Source: MWBF01 sp040772005 (GTDB taxonomy: Bacteria > Chloroflexota > Anaerolineae > CG2-30-64-16). From it: DNA of 64,000 nt. Positions 8,977 to 17,177 of the stretch are shown here, piece by piece (position 1 is the first letter of the stretch; each line of letters starts with the position of its first letter). The notes beneath the pieces are model-generated. The model saw only the letters and a list, made by a program, of their open reading frames with translations. It ran no database searches and was not told the origin of the DNA. Location of the stretch: assembly GCA_040772005.1 (NCBI GenBank), contig JAXGYZ010000003.1, forward strand, positions 1 through 64,000, written 5' to 3'. The position numbers and the translations under genes are program-made.

Positions 8977-10152
8977 CTAGCGGCCGTAAGGGTCGGCTGC
9001 GTCACGCAGGCCGTCGCCCAGGAAGTTGAGCGCCAGGACCGTGACCATCACGGCCAGCGCGGGTATCAGGAGCCAGGGAGCCGTCGCGACCGCGCGCACG
9101 TTCTGGGCTTCCTGTAGGAGCACGCCCCAGCTCACGACGGGCGGCTGGAGCCCGAGGCCGAGGAAGCTCAACGCGGTTTCGGCCAGGATCATGCCGGGAA
9201 TCGCCAGCGTGATGGAGGCGATGATGTGGCTGGTGAACGATGGAATCATGTGCCGGAAGATGACACGCAGCTCGCTCACGCCATCCAGCCGCGCGGCCAT
9301 CACGAAATCTTCCTCGCGCAGGGAGAGGAAGCGCCCACGCACGACGCGCGCCAGGCCCGTCCAGCCGATGAAGGAGAGGATGATCGTGATGCTGAAGTAG
9401 ATGCGCTCGGACGGCCAGGTCACGGGAATCGCGGCGGCCAGGCCCATCCACAGCGGGATCGTCGGCACGGAGCGGACGAACTCGATGAGGCGTTGGATGA
9501 GATCATCCACCCGCCCGCCGAAGTAGCCGGAAATGCCGCCCAGGGTCAGACCCAGGATGAAGCTGAGAAAGACGCCCACCAGGCCGATGGACATGGAAAT
9601 GCGCGTGCCGTAGATGATGCGCGTCAGCACGTCACGCCCCACACGGTCCGCGCCCAGGAGGTACACCGGAGATGCGGTCTTCTCCATCGGCCCGAACAGA
9701 TGCCAATCGGATTCGATGAGGCCCCACATCTTGTATGGTTCGCCGCGCACGAAGAGGCCCAGCCGGATGATCTGTTCCGGGTCCGGCGTGAAGACGCGGC
9801 GCAAGGCCTCCCGGTCGATTTCCTGCTTGAGGCCCAGGACGTAAGGGCCGATGAATCGGCCCTCGTGGAAGAAGTGGATGGGCTGCGGCGGCGCGTAGGT
9901 GCGGGGCGGGTTGAAGGCGTCCGGCTGGTAGGGCGCGATCGGTTCAACAAACAGCGCTACCAGGTAGACCAGCAGGATGATGAGCGCAGACGCCATCGCC
10001 AGCTTGTGCTTGCGGAACTTCCACCACACGAGCTGCCACTGCGACGCCACGAAGATGCGTGCCTCGGCGGACTCCTGCTGCGGCCGTGCCGCGGGCAGCC
10101 CATCGGCGTCGGAGCCGGGCGGGGGCGTAATCGGTGTCGAATCAATTGCCAT
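8977..10152 (-). CDS. ABC transporter permease, OppC/DppC type
   Basis: This 391-residue membrane protein has one N-terminal membrane helix (about residues 52-72), then a long extracytoplasmic stretch of roughly 100 residues, then the five-helix permease core from about residue 170. The EAA-loop motif AARLDGVSELRVIFRHMIP contacts the ATPases. The exposed loop is longer than in classical OppC/DppC, which usually have only a few tens of residues there, and may shape interaction with the binding protein. It lies 12 bases from the other permease gene in the same operon. Confidence 0.93.
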   Translation of the reverse strand: MAIDSTPITPPPGSDADGLPAARPQQESAEARIFVASQWQLVWWKFRKHKLAMASALIILLVYLVALFVEPIAPYQPDAFNPPRTYAPPQPIHFFHEGRFIGPYVLGLKQEIDREALRRVFTPDPEQIIRLGLFVRGEPYKMWGLIESDWHLFGPMEKTASPVYLLGADRVGRDVLTRIIYGTRISMSIGLVGVFLSFILGLTLGGISGYFGGRVDDLIQRLIEFVRSVPTIPLWMGLAAAIPVTWPSERIYFSITIILSFIGWTGLARVVRGRFLSLREEDFVMAARLDGVSELRVIFRHMIPSFTSHIIASITLAIPGMILAETALSFLGLGLQPPVVSWGVLLQEAQNVRAVATAPWLLIPALAVMVTVLALNFLGDGLRDAADPYGR

Positions 10153-10164
10153 GAGCTATCCCTC

Positions 10165-11148
10165 TCAGCCGAGCCGGATGCGCGGGTCCAGCCACGCGAG
10201 CAGGATGTCGGAGAGCAGCGTGCCGAAGATCGTCAGCGCGCTGAGCATGAAGATGAAGCTGCCGGCGAGATACATATCCTGGGATAGCAGCGCGCGCAAC
10301 AGCAGCGGTCCGGTGATCGGCAGGCTGAGCACCACTGCCACAATGGTCGAGCCGGAAACGAGGCTCGGGAGATACCAACCGGCGGTGCTGATGAACGGGT
10401 TCAAGGCGGCCCGCACGGGGTACTTCAGCAGGAGCCGGGTTTCAGATAGGCCCTTGGAGCGCGCCGTTACTACGTAGGGCTTGTGCAGTTCGTCGAGGAG
10501 ATTGGCGCGCATGATTCGAATCAGGCTGGCGGTGCCGCTGGCGCCGAGCACGATCATCGGGATTGCCAGGTGCTTGGCCAGGTCCCAGACTCTGGCGAGG
10601 CTCCAGGGCGCATTGGCAAACTCGGGTGAGAACAGGCCGCCGACACTCTGGTTAAAGAACGCGAAGAAGACCCACATCAAGACCAGTGCCAGCAGAAAAT
10701 CGGGCGTCGCTAATCCCAAGAAGCCGAGAAAGGTGGCGATGTAGTCTCCGACGGAGTATTGCTTCACGGCAGAGTAGACGCCGATAGGGAAGGCAACCAG
10801 CCACGTCAGCAGCAAGGTGGCAAGCGACAGGGCGAATGTCAGGGGCAGCCGCTCCCACAGCAGCCCCCAAACGGGGCGGTTCCACTCCATCGACTGGCCG
10901 AAGTCACCCTGGAGCATATTGGTCAGCCAGCGGAAATACTGGACATAAACCGGCTGACCGAGGCCGTAACGGTCTTTGAGCGCTTGCAACGAGGACTCGT
11001 CAACCAGGTCGCCCATCGCGGCAAGCTGCGAGACATAGGTAGTCAAGTAATCCCCGGGCGGAAGTTGGATGATCGTAAACGACACGACGGACACCAGGAA
11101 AAGCGTCGGGATCATCATGACCACGCGTCGCGCGATGTATTGAAGCAT
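10165..11148 (-). CDS. ABC transporter permease, OppB/DppB type
   Basis: This 327-residue permease begins MLQYIARRVVMMIPTLFLVS, the standard first membrane helix of OppB/DppB proteins. The ribosome site AAGGAG lies seven bases before the ATG at 11148, which rules out a longer reading into the upstream gap. The EAA-like loop (VVTARSKGLSETRLLLKYPV) is present, followed by the terminal LDPRIRLG typical of the family. It pairs with the OppC-type permease directly downstream. Confidence 0.94.
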   Translation of the reverse strand: MLQYIARRVVMMIPTLFLVSVVSFTIIQLPPGDYLTTYVSQLAAMGDLVDESSLQALKDRYGLGQPVYVQYFRWLTNMLQGDFGQSMEWNRPVWGLLWERLPLTFALSLATLLLTWLVAFPIGVYSAVKQYSVGDYIATFLGFLGLATPDFLLALVLMWVFFAFFNQSVGGLFSPEFANAPWSLARVWDLAKHLAIPMIVLGASGTASLIRIMRANLLDELHKPYVVTARSKGLSETRLLLKYPVRAALNPFISTAGWYLPSLVSGSTIVAVVLSLPITGPLLLRALLSQDMYLAGSFIFMLSALTIFGTLLSDILLAWLDPRIRLG

Positions 11149-11195
11149 GGGCCTACTCCTTGTACCGGGCAGGACACCGGTCAGAAATGCCGGCT

Positions 11196-11229
11196 CCGGG
11201 GTTGCGCAGTTTGGACTGCGCAACCCCGG
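11196..11229. repeat. 14-bp hairpin in the binding-protein/permease gap
   Basis: Arms at 11196-11209 and 11216-11229 pair perfectly around a six-base loop (TTTGGA). It lies between the binding-protein gene and the permease genes. Stem-loops at this position often stabilise or attenuate the transcript so that more binding protein than permease is made. Confidence 0.7.
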
Positions 11230-11300
11230 ATGCATCACCGGTGGACGCGCTCCGCACGCAGGCGGCAGGCTGCACGCCGCCGCGGGGCGCCGCGCCGGCC

Positions 11301-13298
11301 TTACGCCTGCTCGAGGAAGTACTGCTCCGGATACGTCTGTGCCGGGCTGTTGCACAGATGCCACGCCCAGACTTCCTGCGGCAGGTTCTTGAAGTTCGTC
11401 TTCCGGATGCCGTACGCCTTGTAGTACTTCGTGAGGCCCATGGCCCAGAAGTTGTCTGCCGCAATGTCGAGGATCTGCTTCATCAGCGCCTTCTGCTGCT
11501 CGTCATCCGCGGTCGTCTTCAACTGATCGTAGAGCTCCTGCCCCTTCTTAACTGGCTCCGGCGGCTCCTCGCCCTGCTGCCCGCCGCTGTTCCACCAGTC
11601 GGCCCAGGGGATGCCCCAGATCGATTCGTTGCTGAAGGCAAGCGACCAGCGGGGATCCATTACGACGGCCACACCGTCGGCGCCCGTCCAGACGCCCGCG
11701 TCGTGGTCGTAGGCCGCCTTGCGCTGGTAGAAGAGCGAGCGCTCCATGGACTTGACGGTGGTGTTGACGCCCACGGCTTTCCAGTAGCGCGCGACCATCT
11801 CCATCTGCTGCGTCCAAGGCTCGAAGGCGAGGGCGACCTCGATGGTGATGTTCAGGGGCTGGCCGTCGAAGCGCAGGCGCAGGCCATCCGCACCCTTCGT
11901 CAACCCCAGGTCATCGAGCATCTGGTTGGCCTTGTCGGGATCGTACTCGGTGTACTGCTTCGCCAGCCGCTCATGGTAGTGGGGCGACTCATCGAGGGGT
12001 GCAGCCTGGCGCGGCTCGCCGTCACCGACATAGGTGGTGTCGATGATCTCCTGGCGGTTGATGGCGTGGGAGAGTGCGATCCGGAAATCCACTTTCTGGA
12101 AGACCTCTCGCACGGCCGGGTCCTTGTGCGCCAGGTTGAGCGCCAGCACGGTGGGGCACTCGAAGGCGTACTTCACGTCAAAGAAGGTGTAGCCGCCCTT
12201 CTCCTGGTTGTCGATGAAGACCGCCTTGTTATCCGGTGTTGCGATGTGACGATCCATCATATCGATCTCGCCGTTCAGCGCCTTGAGCACCAGCGAGTCG
12301 ACCTTCTCGACAATCGGGTAGCCCAGCTCGTCGATGTACGGCAACTGGTTGCCCTCGGTGTCCACCTTCCAGTAGTACGGGTTGCGCTTAGCGGCGAACT
12401 GGGTCGCATCGCCCGCGCCGTAGCCCTGTGTCACGGCCCAGGCGAGGATCGTGGGGCGATCGGCGTTCTGCGGGTAGTCGTTCTTTTGAGTGTAGTAGGC
12501 CATCCAGTCCTGGAGCTTGGCCTCGGCAACCGCGGCTTCGACTTCTTCCTTGTTGTACTTGATGTGGAACTGCTTCATGTAGTGCGCGGGCGGGAAGAAG
12601 AACCCTGCGCCGCCAGCCAGGTTCTTGATCAGCAGGCCGTTGGGTGTCTCAAAGGTCATCTTGAAAGTGTAATCATCGACCATCGTCAGGCTGCCCACCT
12701 TCCCGCCCGTGCGGAACCAGGAAGGCTTGACCTTCGTCAGGTCATCATTCATGACCACGTCTTCGTACCAGTAGACGAAGTCCTTCGCCGTGAACGGTTC
12801 GCCATCCGACCATTTCATGCCCTTGCGCAGCGTGAAGGTGAACTCCTTGCCATCGGGCGAGACCTCCCACTGTTGGGCCACGTTGGGCAGTACGGAGTTC
12901 AGATCGGGTGACCAGCGCAGCAGGGGGTCGTTGCCCATCGTGCGGCTGATCCAGGGGTTGTCGGACCGACCGAGCAGGCCCGAACGCCACGTGCCGCCGT
13001 ACTGCCCGACCTTCTCGTGAGGCGTGATGACCATCGGCTCGGAAGGGACGCGCTGGTCCACAGGCGGCAGCGTGCCGGCCTCGACCAACTGGGCCAACAT
13101 GGGGGCTTCCTTGTACTTGCTGGCCGCAGCAGCAGGCTCTGCCGCTGCCGTTGGCTCGGCTCCGGCCGCAGGCGCGGCTGGAACTTGGGTTGCAGCTTGA
13201 GGGGCGGGCACAGCCGGGGTGCTACAGGCTGCAAGGGTGACGGCGGCTGCCGCGCCGCCACCGAATCGGATGAACTCGCGACGGGTCAACTTACGCAT
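11301..13298 (-). CDS. ABC transporter substrate-binding lipoprotein, family 5
   Basis: This 665-residue solute-binding protein belongs to the peptide/nickel/oligosaccharide group (SBP_bac_5). The N-terminus carries a Tat-type motif (TRREFIRFGG) and a lipobox (LAAC), predicting export and lipid anchoring outside the membrane. A Pro/Ala-rich linker follows, then the family core (LLRWSPDLNSVLPNVAQQW, KWSDGEPFTAKDFVYWYED). The start at 13298 is supported by AGGAGG upstream. It is the first gene of the transporter operon. Many Chloroflexota family-5 systems import oligosaccharides rather than peptides, and the surroundings favour that here. Confidence 0.93.
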   Translation of the reverse strand: MRKLTRREFIRFGGGAAAAVTLAACSTPAVPAPQAATQVPAAPAAGAEPTAAAEPAAAASKYKEAPMLAQLVEAGTLPPVDQRVPSEPMVITPHEKVGQYGGTWRSGLLGRSDNPWISRTMGNDPLLRWSPDLNSVLPNVAQQWEVSPDGKEFTFTLRKGMKWSDGEPFTAKDFVYWYEDVVMNDDLTKVKPSWFRTGGKVGSLTMVDDYTFKMTFETPNGLLIKNLAGGAGFFFPPAHYMKQFHIKYNKEEVEAAVAEAKLQDWMAYYTQKNDYPQNADRPTILAWAVTQGYGAGDATQFAAKRNPYYWKVDTEGNQLPYIDELGYPIVEKVDSLVLKALNGEIDMMDRHIATPDNKAVFIDNQEKGGYTFFDVKYAFECPTVLALNLAHKDPAVREVFQKVDFRIALSHAINRQEIIDTTYVGDGEPRQAAPLDESPHYHERLAKQYTEYDPDKANQMLDDLGLTKGADGLRLRFDGQPLNITIEVALAFEPWTQQMEMVARYWKAVGVNTTVKSMERSLFYQRKAAYDHDAGVWTGADGVAVVMDPRWSLAFSNESIWGIPWADWWNSGGQQGEEPPEPVKKGQELYDQLKTTADDEQQKALMKQILDIAADNFWAMGLTKYYKAYGIRKTNFKNLPQEVWAWHLCNSPAQTYPEQYFLEQA

Positions 13299-13416
13299 GG
13301 TGATGAGCCCTCCTATGGATGTGTATTCGCGTTGAATCTGGCTTCCAGGCGAGGCAGATTTTCTGGAAGCACGGCGAAGAGAGTATGACGAGGTGAACAG
13401 CCTCTCGAGGCCACAT
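13291..13416 (-). other. Possible upstream leader ORF overlapping the binding-protein start
   Basis: In the leader of the ABC operon a 41-codon reading frame begins with ATG at 13416, ten bases after an AGGAGG, and its stop overlaps the start of the binding-protein gene. The predicted peptide (His/Arg-rich end) resembles nothing known to me. It may be a chance frame or may couple translation. Confidence 0.2.
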
Positions 13417-13553
13417 CGATGTGACACCTCCTGTTGGTGAGACTGATGCGCTGGCACGAAGTCGGTGCGTGGAGATGCACCGGGCGCCCTGCGATGCAGT
13501 CATGAAGAGGAAATAGAGCACCCACACACGAGGGTTATAGCGAGTTCCGTGAC

Positions 13554-13581
13554 ATTATACTTGTAGAGCGGCGGGTGTCAA
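13554..13581 (-). promoter_or_regulatory. Consensus sigma-70 promoter of the ABC transporter operon
   Basis: On the minus strand a perfect TTGACA (13581-13576) and a perfect TATAAT (13559-13554) are 16 bases apart. The transcript would start near 13547, leaving a leader of about 250 bases before the binding-protein start codon. That leader has several short self-complementary stretches (for example GGTGCATCTCCACGCACC) and no known riboswitch that I recognise. Confidence 0.75.
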
Positions 13582-13621
13582 ATCACGAATTGTTCTGACA
13601 GCAAAAACGATTTGCCCCGAA

Positions 13622-13654
13622 TTGCGCTAATCCTGAATGTGGCGATAATTCAGG
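13622..13654 (+). promoter_or_regulatory. Putative promoter with overlapping palindromic operator
   Basis: TTGCGC (13622-13627) and GATAAT (13644-13649) with a 16-base spacer could drive the sulfatase-fold gene at 13688. A palindrome, CCTGAAT (13632-13638) and ATTCAGG (13648-13654), overlaps the -10 element, the usual position of a repressor site. Confidence 0.45.
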
Positions 13655-13687
13655 GAGCAGGAGAGACTTGTAGAGGAGTGTATCCGC

Positions 13688-15088
13688 ATGCCAAACAGCC
13701 ACGGGCGCAAGCCCAACATCGTCTTCTTCGGCATCGACTCGCTGCGAGCCGACCACATGAGCGGTTACGGGTACGGCCGCCTGACGACGCCCCACATCGA
13801 TCATTTTGCCCGTGAGGGTGTCCTGTTCGAGCGCACCTACAGCGCTTTTATTCCGACCACCAGCGCGTACTCCTCCATGCTGACCGGTATGGACATCTTC
13901 TCCACCCAGGTTGTCGCGCTGCGGCACAAGGGCCCCATGCGGCCCGAGGTCAGGACGCTGCCCGAGATTCTCAAGGAGCAGGGCTACCACACGACCTGCG
14001 TCGGCTTCCGCGGCAATCCCGCATCGCGCGGGTTCGACACCTACATCGACTTTCCCGGCTGGGGCAGTTGGAACGAGGGCCGCAGCCCGAAGGCCGAGAA
14101 TCTCAACAAGGTGACGATTCCCGAGCTGGAGCGGCTGGACAAGACCGGCGAGCCTTTCTTCCTGTTCCTGCGCCACATGGACCCGCACGCGCCGTACCTG
14201 CCGCCCGAACCGTACGAGCGGGCCTTCTATCACGGCGACGAGACGGACCCGGCGAACAAGTCGATGGAACCGGTGATGAACTTCAAGCCGTTCCGTGACT
14301 TCTTCGCCAGCTGGATGCCGCCGGGCATCACCGACAAGGACTACGTGATTGCGCAGTATGACGGCGCGGTCGCGTACATGGATGCCGCGATCCGGACGAT
14401 CTTCACCGCGCTCGAAGCCCGCGACCTGCTCGACAACACCATCGTGGTCATCAACTCGGACCACGGCGAGACGCTCTACGACCACGACTGCTACTTCGAC
14501 CATCACGGGCTCTATGACCCGACCCTGCACGTGCCCCTCATCATCCGCTATCCGAACAAGCTACCGAAGGGCCGCCGCGTCGCGGGCTATAACCTGCACC
14601 AGGACTTGGTCCCGACCCTGCTGGAGCTGGCGGACATCGAGCCGGACATCCCGTTCGACGGCAAGAGCCTCCTGCCGATGGTGCGCGGCGAAGTGGCGCA
14701 CAACCGCAGCGAGTTCTACCTGACCGAGTGCACGTGGATGCGCAAGCACGGCTGGCGCACGCCCCAGTGGAAGCTCATCTCCGCGCTGGAACCGGATATG
14801 CACTTCAAGCCGCCGGTCGAGCTGTACAACCTCATGGAGGACCCGCTGGAGAACACCAACCTGGCGGACCAGCAGCCGGAGGTCGTGGCGTTCCTGCAGG
14901 CGCGCATGGAGAGTTGGATTGCCCGCCGCGAGGCGGAGAGCGGCCTGCCGAATCCCATTCACCACCAAGTGGACTGGCACGGCCACGAGGGCGTCGGTCC
15001 GTTCCAGAGTTCGCAGCAGGCGTATGACACCCTGCACATCGGTGACCCAGCCCAGGCTGCGCGCCTGCAGGCGGGAGAACGCAAGTAA
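13688..15088 (+). CDS. Sulfatase-fold hydrolase lacking the formylglycine motif
   Basis: This 466-residue protein has the alkaline-phosphatase/sulfatase fold: metal-binding GIDSLRADHMSGYG near the start, FLFLRHMDPHAPYLPP in the middle and NSDHGETLYDHD as the second metal site. The segment aligned with the sulfatase activation motif reads TTSAYSSMLTG (57-67), so threonine 57 replaces the cysteine or serine that becomes formylglycine, and the conserved proline and arginine are missing. Phosphodiesterases of this superfamily use threonine as nucleophile, so it may cleave phosphate esters or diesters instead. There is no signal peptide. It heads a plus-strand cluster leading to rhaA. Confidence 0.88.
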   Translation: MPNSHGRKPNIVFFGIDSLRADHMSGYGYGRLTTPHIDHFAREGVLFERTYSAFIPTTSAYSSMLTGMDIFSTQVVALRHKGPMRPEVRTLPEILKEQGYHTTCVGFRGNPASRGFDTYIDFPGWGSWNEGRSPKAENLNKVTIPELERLDKTGEPFFLFLRHMDPHAPYLPPEPYERAFYHGDETDPANKSMEPVMNFKPFRDFFASWMPPGITDKDYVIAQYDGAVAYMDAAIRTIFTALEARDLLDNTIVVINSDHGETLYDHDCYFDHHGLYDPTLHVPLIIRYPNKLPKGRRVAGYNLHQDLVPTLLELADIEPDIPFDGKSLLPMVRGEVAHNRSEFYLTECTWMRKHGWRTPQWKLISALEPDMHFKPPVELYNLMEDPLENTNLADQQPEVVAFLQARMESWIARREAESGLPNPIHHQVDWHGHEGVGPFQSSQQAYDTLHIGDPAQAARLQAGERK

Positions 15089-15110
15089 ATCAGCCTGGCC
15101 GAAGGGGTAA

Positions 15111-15154
15111 TACTTGCGGGTTCCTGCCAGCCGCAGGCTGACGGACCCCGTAAG
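15111..15154. repeat. Intercistronic hairpin
   Basis: ACTTGCGGG and CCCGTAAGT form an outer stem with GT pairs, and CAGCC-GCA-GGCTG an inner one. It lies between the sulfatase-fold gene and the following oxidoreductase gene and may stabilise or terminate the first message. Confidence 0.5.
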
Positions 15155-15183
15155 TCTAAGAAGTCATCACGATCGAGGTTATC

Positions 15184-16176
15184 ATGCAAAGAGTCTGCGT
15201 CATCGGCATGGGGCCGATCGGCAATCGCCACGCCGACATGTATCGGGCCACACCCCTGGCCGAGCTCGTCGGCGTGTGCGACATCATCAAGGAGCGGGCT
15301 GACAAGGCCGCAGCCCGGCTGGGGGTGCCCGCGTTCTACAGTGCGGAGGAGATGCTGCGGGCGTTGAAGCCCGACATTACCAGCGTCACGACGGGCGGCT
15401 ACGAGTACAGCAGCGACCATTACGAGCCCACCATGCAGGCGCTCGAAGCCGGCAGCCATGTGCTGGGCGAGAAACCCATCAGCAACGAGATCGCCAGGGC
15501 CGAGGAGATGGTCGCGAAGGCGCGCGAGAAGGGCCTCTGCTACGGCATCAACCTGAACCATCGCTTCACCGAGGCGAGCTATGTCGCGAAACGATGGCAG
15601 AATGAGGGGCGGCTGGGTCACCTGCTGTTCGTCAACATGAGCATGTGGATCAAGAACCCGGCGGAAAGCTCGCCCTACTACATGATCAAGGCGCTCAACC
15701 CGCATACGGTCGATGTCATGCGCCACTTCTGCGGCGATGTGGAGGCCGTCCAGTGCTTCGCGCAGAAGGCGCCGGGCCGGCAAATCTGGTCCACCGCGCA
15801 CTTCAGCATGCGCTTCAAGAACGGCGTCGTCGGCGGGCTGACGGCATCGTATGACATCGAGCGCGGCCACCCGATGGAGCGGTGCGAGGTGGCAGGGACG
15901 AAGGGTCGTTTCGTGCTGGAGGATATGTGGCGCGAGGTGACTCTGTATCCGGCAGGCGACCTGGAGAAGCGGGTCTACAGCAACCCCGTCTTCGGCGGGC
16001 ATCGTGACTTTGAAGACACCTTCCGCAACCGCATCCACAAGTTCGTGGCGCAGGTCGACGCGGGCGCTGCGCCCGAGGAGATCGACGGCTCCGGCGCGGA
16101 AGGCCTGGCCGCACAAAAGGTGCTGCAAGCTGCCATCGAGTCGCTGGACTCGGGGCAGGTGGTGCAGGTCAAATAA
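15184..16176 (+). CDS. Gfo/Idh/MocA family oxidoreductase
   Basis: This 330-residue predicted NAD(P)-dependent sugar or cyclitol dehydrogenase has the dinucleotide-binding start VIGMGPIGNRHADMY, the catalytic-lysine motif GEKPIS and the histidine-containing HTVDVMRHF segment. It acts in the cytoplasm. The stop TAA at 16174 is the first part of a heptamer repeat array that fills the next gap. It lies in a plus-strand group with an isomerase/epimerase and rhaA, which suggests oxidation of a deoxysugar or uronate product. Confidence 0.9.
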   Translation: MQRVCVIGMGPIGNRHADMYRATPLAELVGVCDIIKERADKAAARLGVPAFYSAEEMLRALKPDITSVTTGGYEYSSDHYEPTMQALEAGSHVLGEKPISNEIARAEEMVAKAREKGLCYGINLNHRFTEASYVAKRWQNEGRLGHLLFVNMSMWIKNPAESSPYYMIKALNPHTVDVMRHFCGDVEAVQCFAQKAPGRQIWSTAHFSMRFKNGVVGGLTASYDIERGHPMERCEVAGTKGRFVLEDMWREVTLYPAGDLEKRVYSNPVFGGHRDFEDTFRNRIHKFVAQVDAGAAPEEIDGSGAEGLAAQKVLQAAIESLDSGQVVQVK

Positions 16177-16284
16177 CGAGTAAGGAGTGACGAGTAAAGA
16201 GTAACGAGTAAACGGGCATGTGACCAATTTCCTCATTACTGATTACTCATTACTCCTTACTCATTCGTAATTCGCAATTCGTAA
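16173..16284. repeat. Heptamer repeat array with inverted arms
   Basis: The left arm iterates variants of CGAGTAA, and the right arm iterates ATTACTC and then ATTCGTA/ATTCGCA, so the two arms are roughly inverted copies. It fills the 128-base gap between two genes and includes the stop codon of the first. Related arrays lie at 17106-17160, 28318-28350, 28725-28752 and 37439-37456. Confidence 0.85.
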
Positions 16285-16304
16285 CCATCCGTGGAGGGAA
16301 CCTC

Positions 16305-17102
16305 ATGAAACTAGGTGCGAATTCAGTCCTGTTCGGCGGGCACGACCTGGAGACCGCCTTCAAACATATCGCGATGGCCGGTTATGACGGCATCGAGCTT
16401 TCTGCCATCGACGGCATGAGCCAACATCTCGTGCTGGATCGCTGGCAGGAGATTGCGCCCGAGATCAAGCGCCTGTCCGCTGAGTACGGGCTGGAATTGC
16501 TGGCGATGGAGCAGCCCTCGCGGGATCCCGCGCGGATGGAGCTGGCCTTCCAGGCTGCCGCAGAAATCGGCATCCCCATCGTCAACTGCGGGCCGGGCGG
16601 CAAGAAGGACGACGAGGAGAGCCTGCAGCAGACGATTGATTCGCTCGGCCAGCTCGCGGACCGCGCGGCGCACTACGGCGTGACGCTGTGCGTCAAGGCG
16701 CACGTGGGCGCGGCCATCTGGAACACACCCACGACGCTGAAGGCGATGGAGGCGGTGACCTCGCCGGCGTTCGGCATCGACATGGACCCGTCGCACATCT
16801 ATCGGGGGGACGAGAACCCGGTCGAGGCACTCGGTGCGGTCATCCACCGCGTTAAGCACGTCCATATCCGCGACTGCAAGGGCCGGCAGATGAACCCGGG
16901 CAAGCCCGAGATGCAGGCGAACGGCCGCGGGGACATCGACCTGCTCGGCTACATCCGGGTCTTGCACGAGAACGGGTACACCGGGCCGCTGGACCTCGAA
17001 GTTATCGGCGCGAAGGAATATAGTGTAGTACAATGCGCCGTGATTGCAGCCGAGTCGCGCGGGCACATGCAGGCGTGCCTGCAGGCGTGCGGCGCGCGGT
17101 GA
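16305..17102 (+). CDS. Sugar phosphate isomerase/epimerase family protein (TIM barrel)
   Basis: This 265-residue protein belongs to the xylose-isomerase-like TIM barrel group (AP endonuclease 2 family). Characteristic parts are GYDGIELSAIDGM early, NCGPGGKKDDEESLQ in the middle and metal-binding FGIDMDPSHIYRGDENP and HVHIRDCKG later. A good ribosome site (GGAGGG) lies before the start. Members interconvert keto or aldo sugars or act on inositol and uronate intermediates. Its place between an oxidoreductase and rhaA fits a catabolic role; the specific reaction cannot be told. Confidence 0.87.
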   Translation: MKLGANSVLFGGHDLETAFKHIAMAGYDGIELSAIDGMSQHLVLDRWQEIAPEIKRLSAEYGLELLAMEQPSRDPARMELAFQAAAEIGIPIVNCGPGGKKDDEESLQQTIDSLGQLADRAAHYGVTLCVKAHVGAAIWNTPTTLKAMEAVTSPAFGIDMDPSHIYRGDENPVEALGAVIHRVKHVHIRDCKGRQMNPGKPEMQANGRGDIDLLGYIRVLHENGYTGPLDLEVIGAKEYSVVQCAVIAAESRGHMQACLQACGAR

Positions 17103-17105
17103 ATC

Positions 17106-17160
17106 TGACGAGTAACGAGTAACCAGTTACTCATTACTCGTCACTCGTTACTCGTTACTT
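17106..17160. repeat. Heptamer repeat hairpin (CGAGTAA type)
   Basis: GACGAGTAACGAGTAAC is followed, after two bases, by tandem TTACTCATTACTCG and CACTCGTTACTCGTTAC copies that are inverted relative to it. It fills the gap between the isomerase/epimerase gene and rhaA without disturbing the rhaA ribosome site. Confidence 0.8.
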
Positions 17161-17177
17161 ATCAGTCCGGAGGCGAC

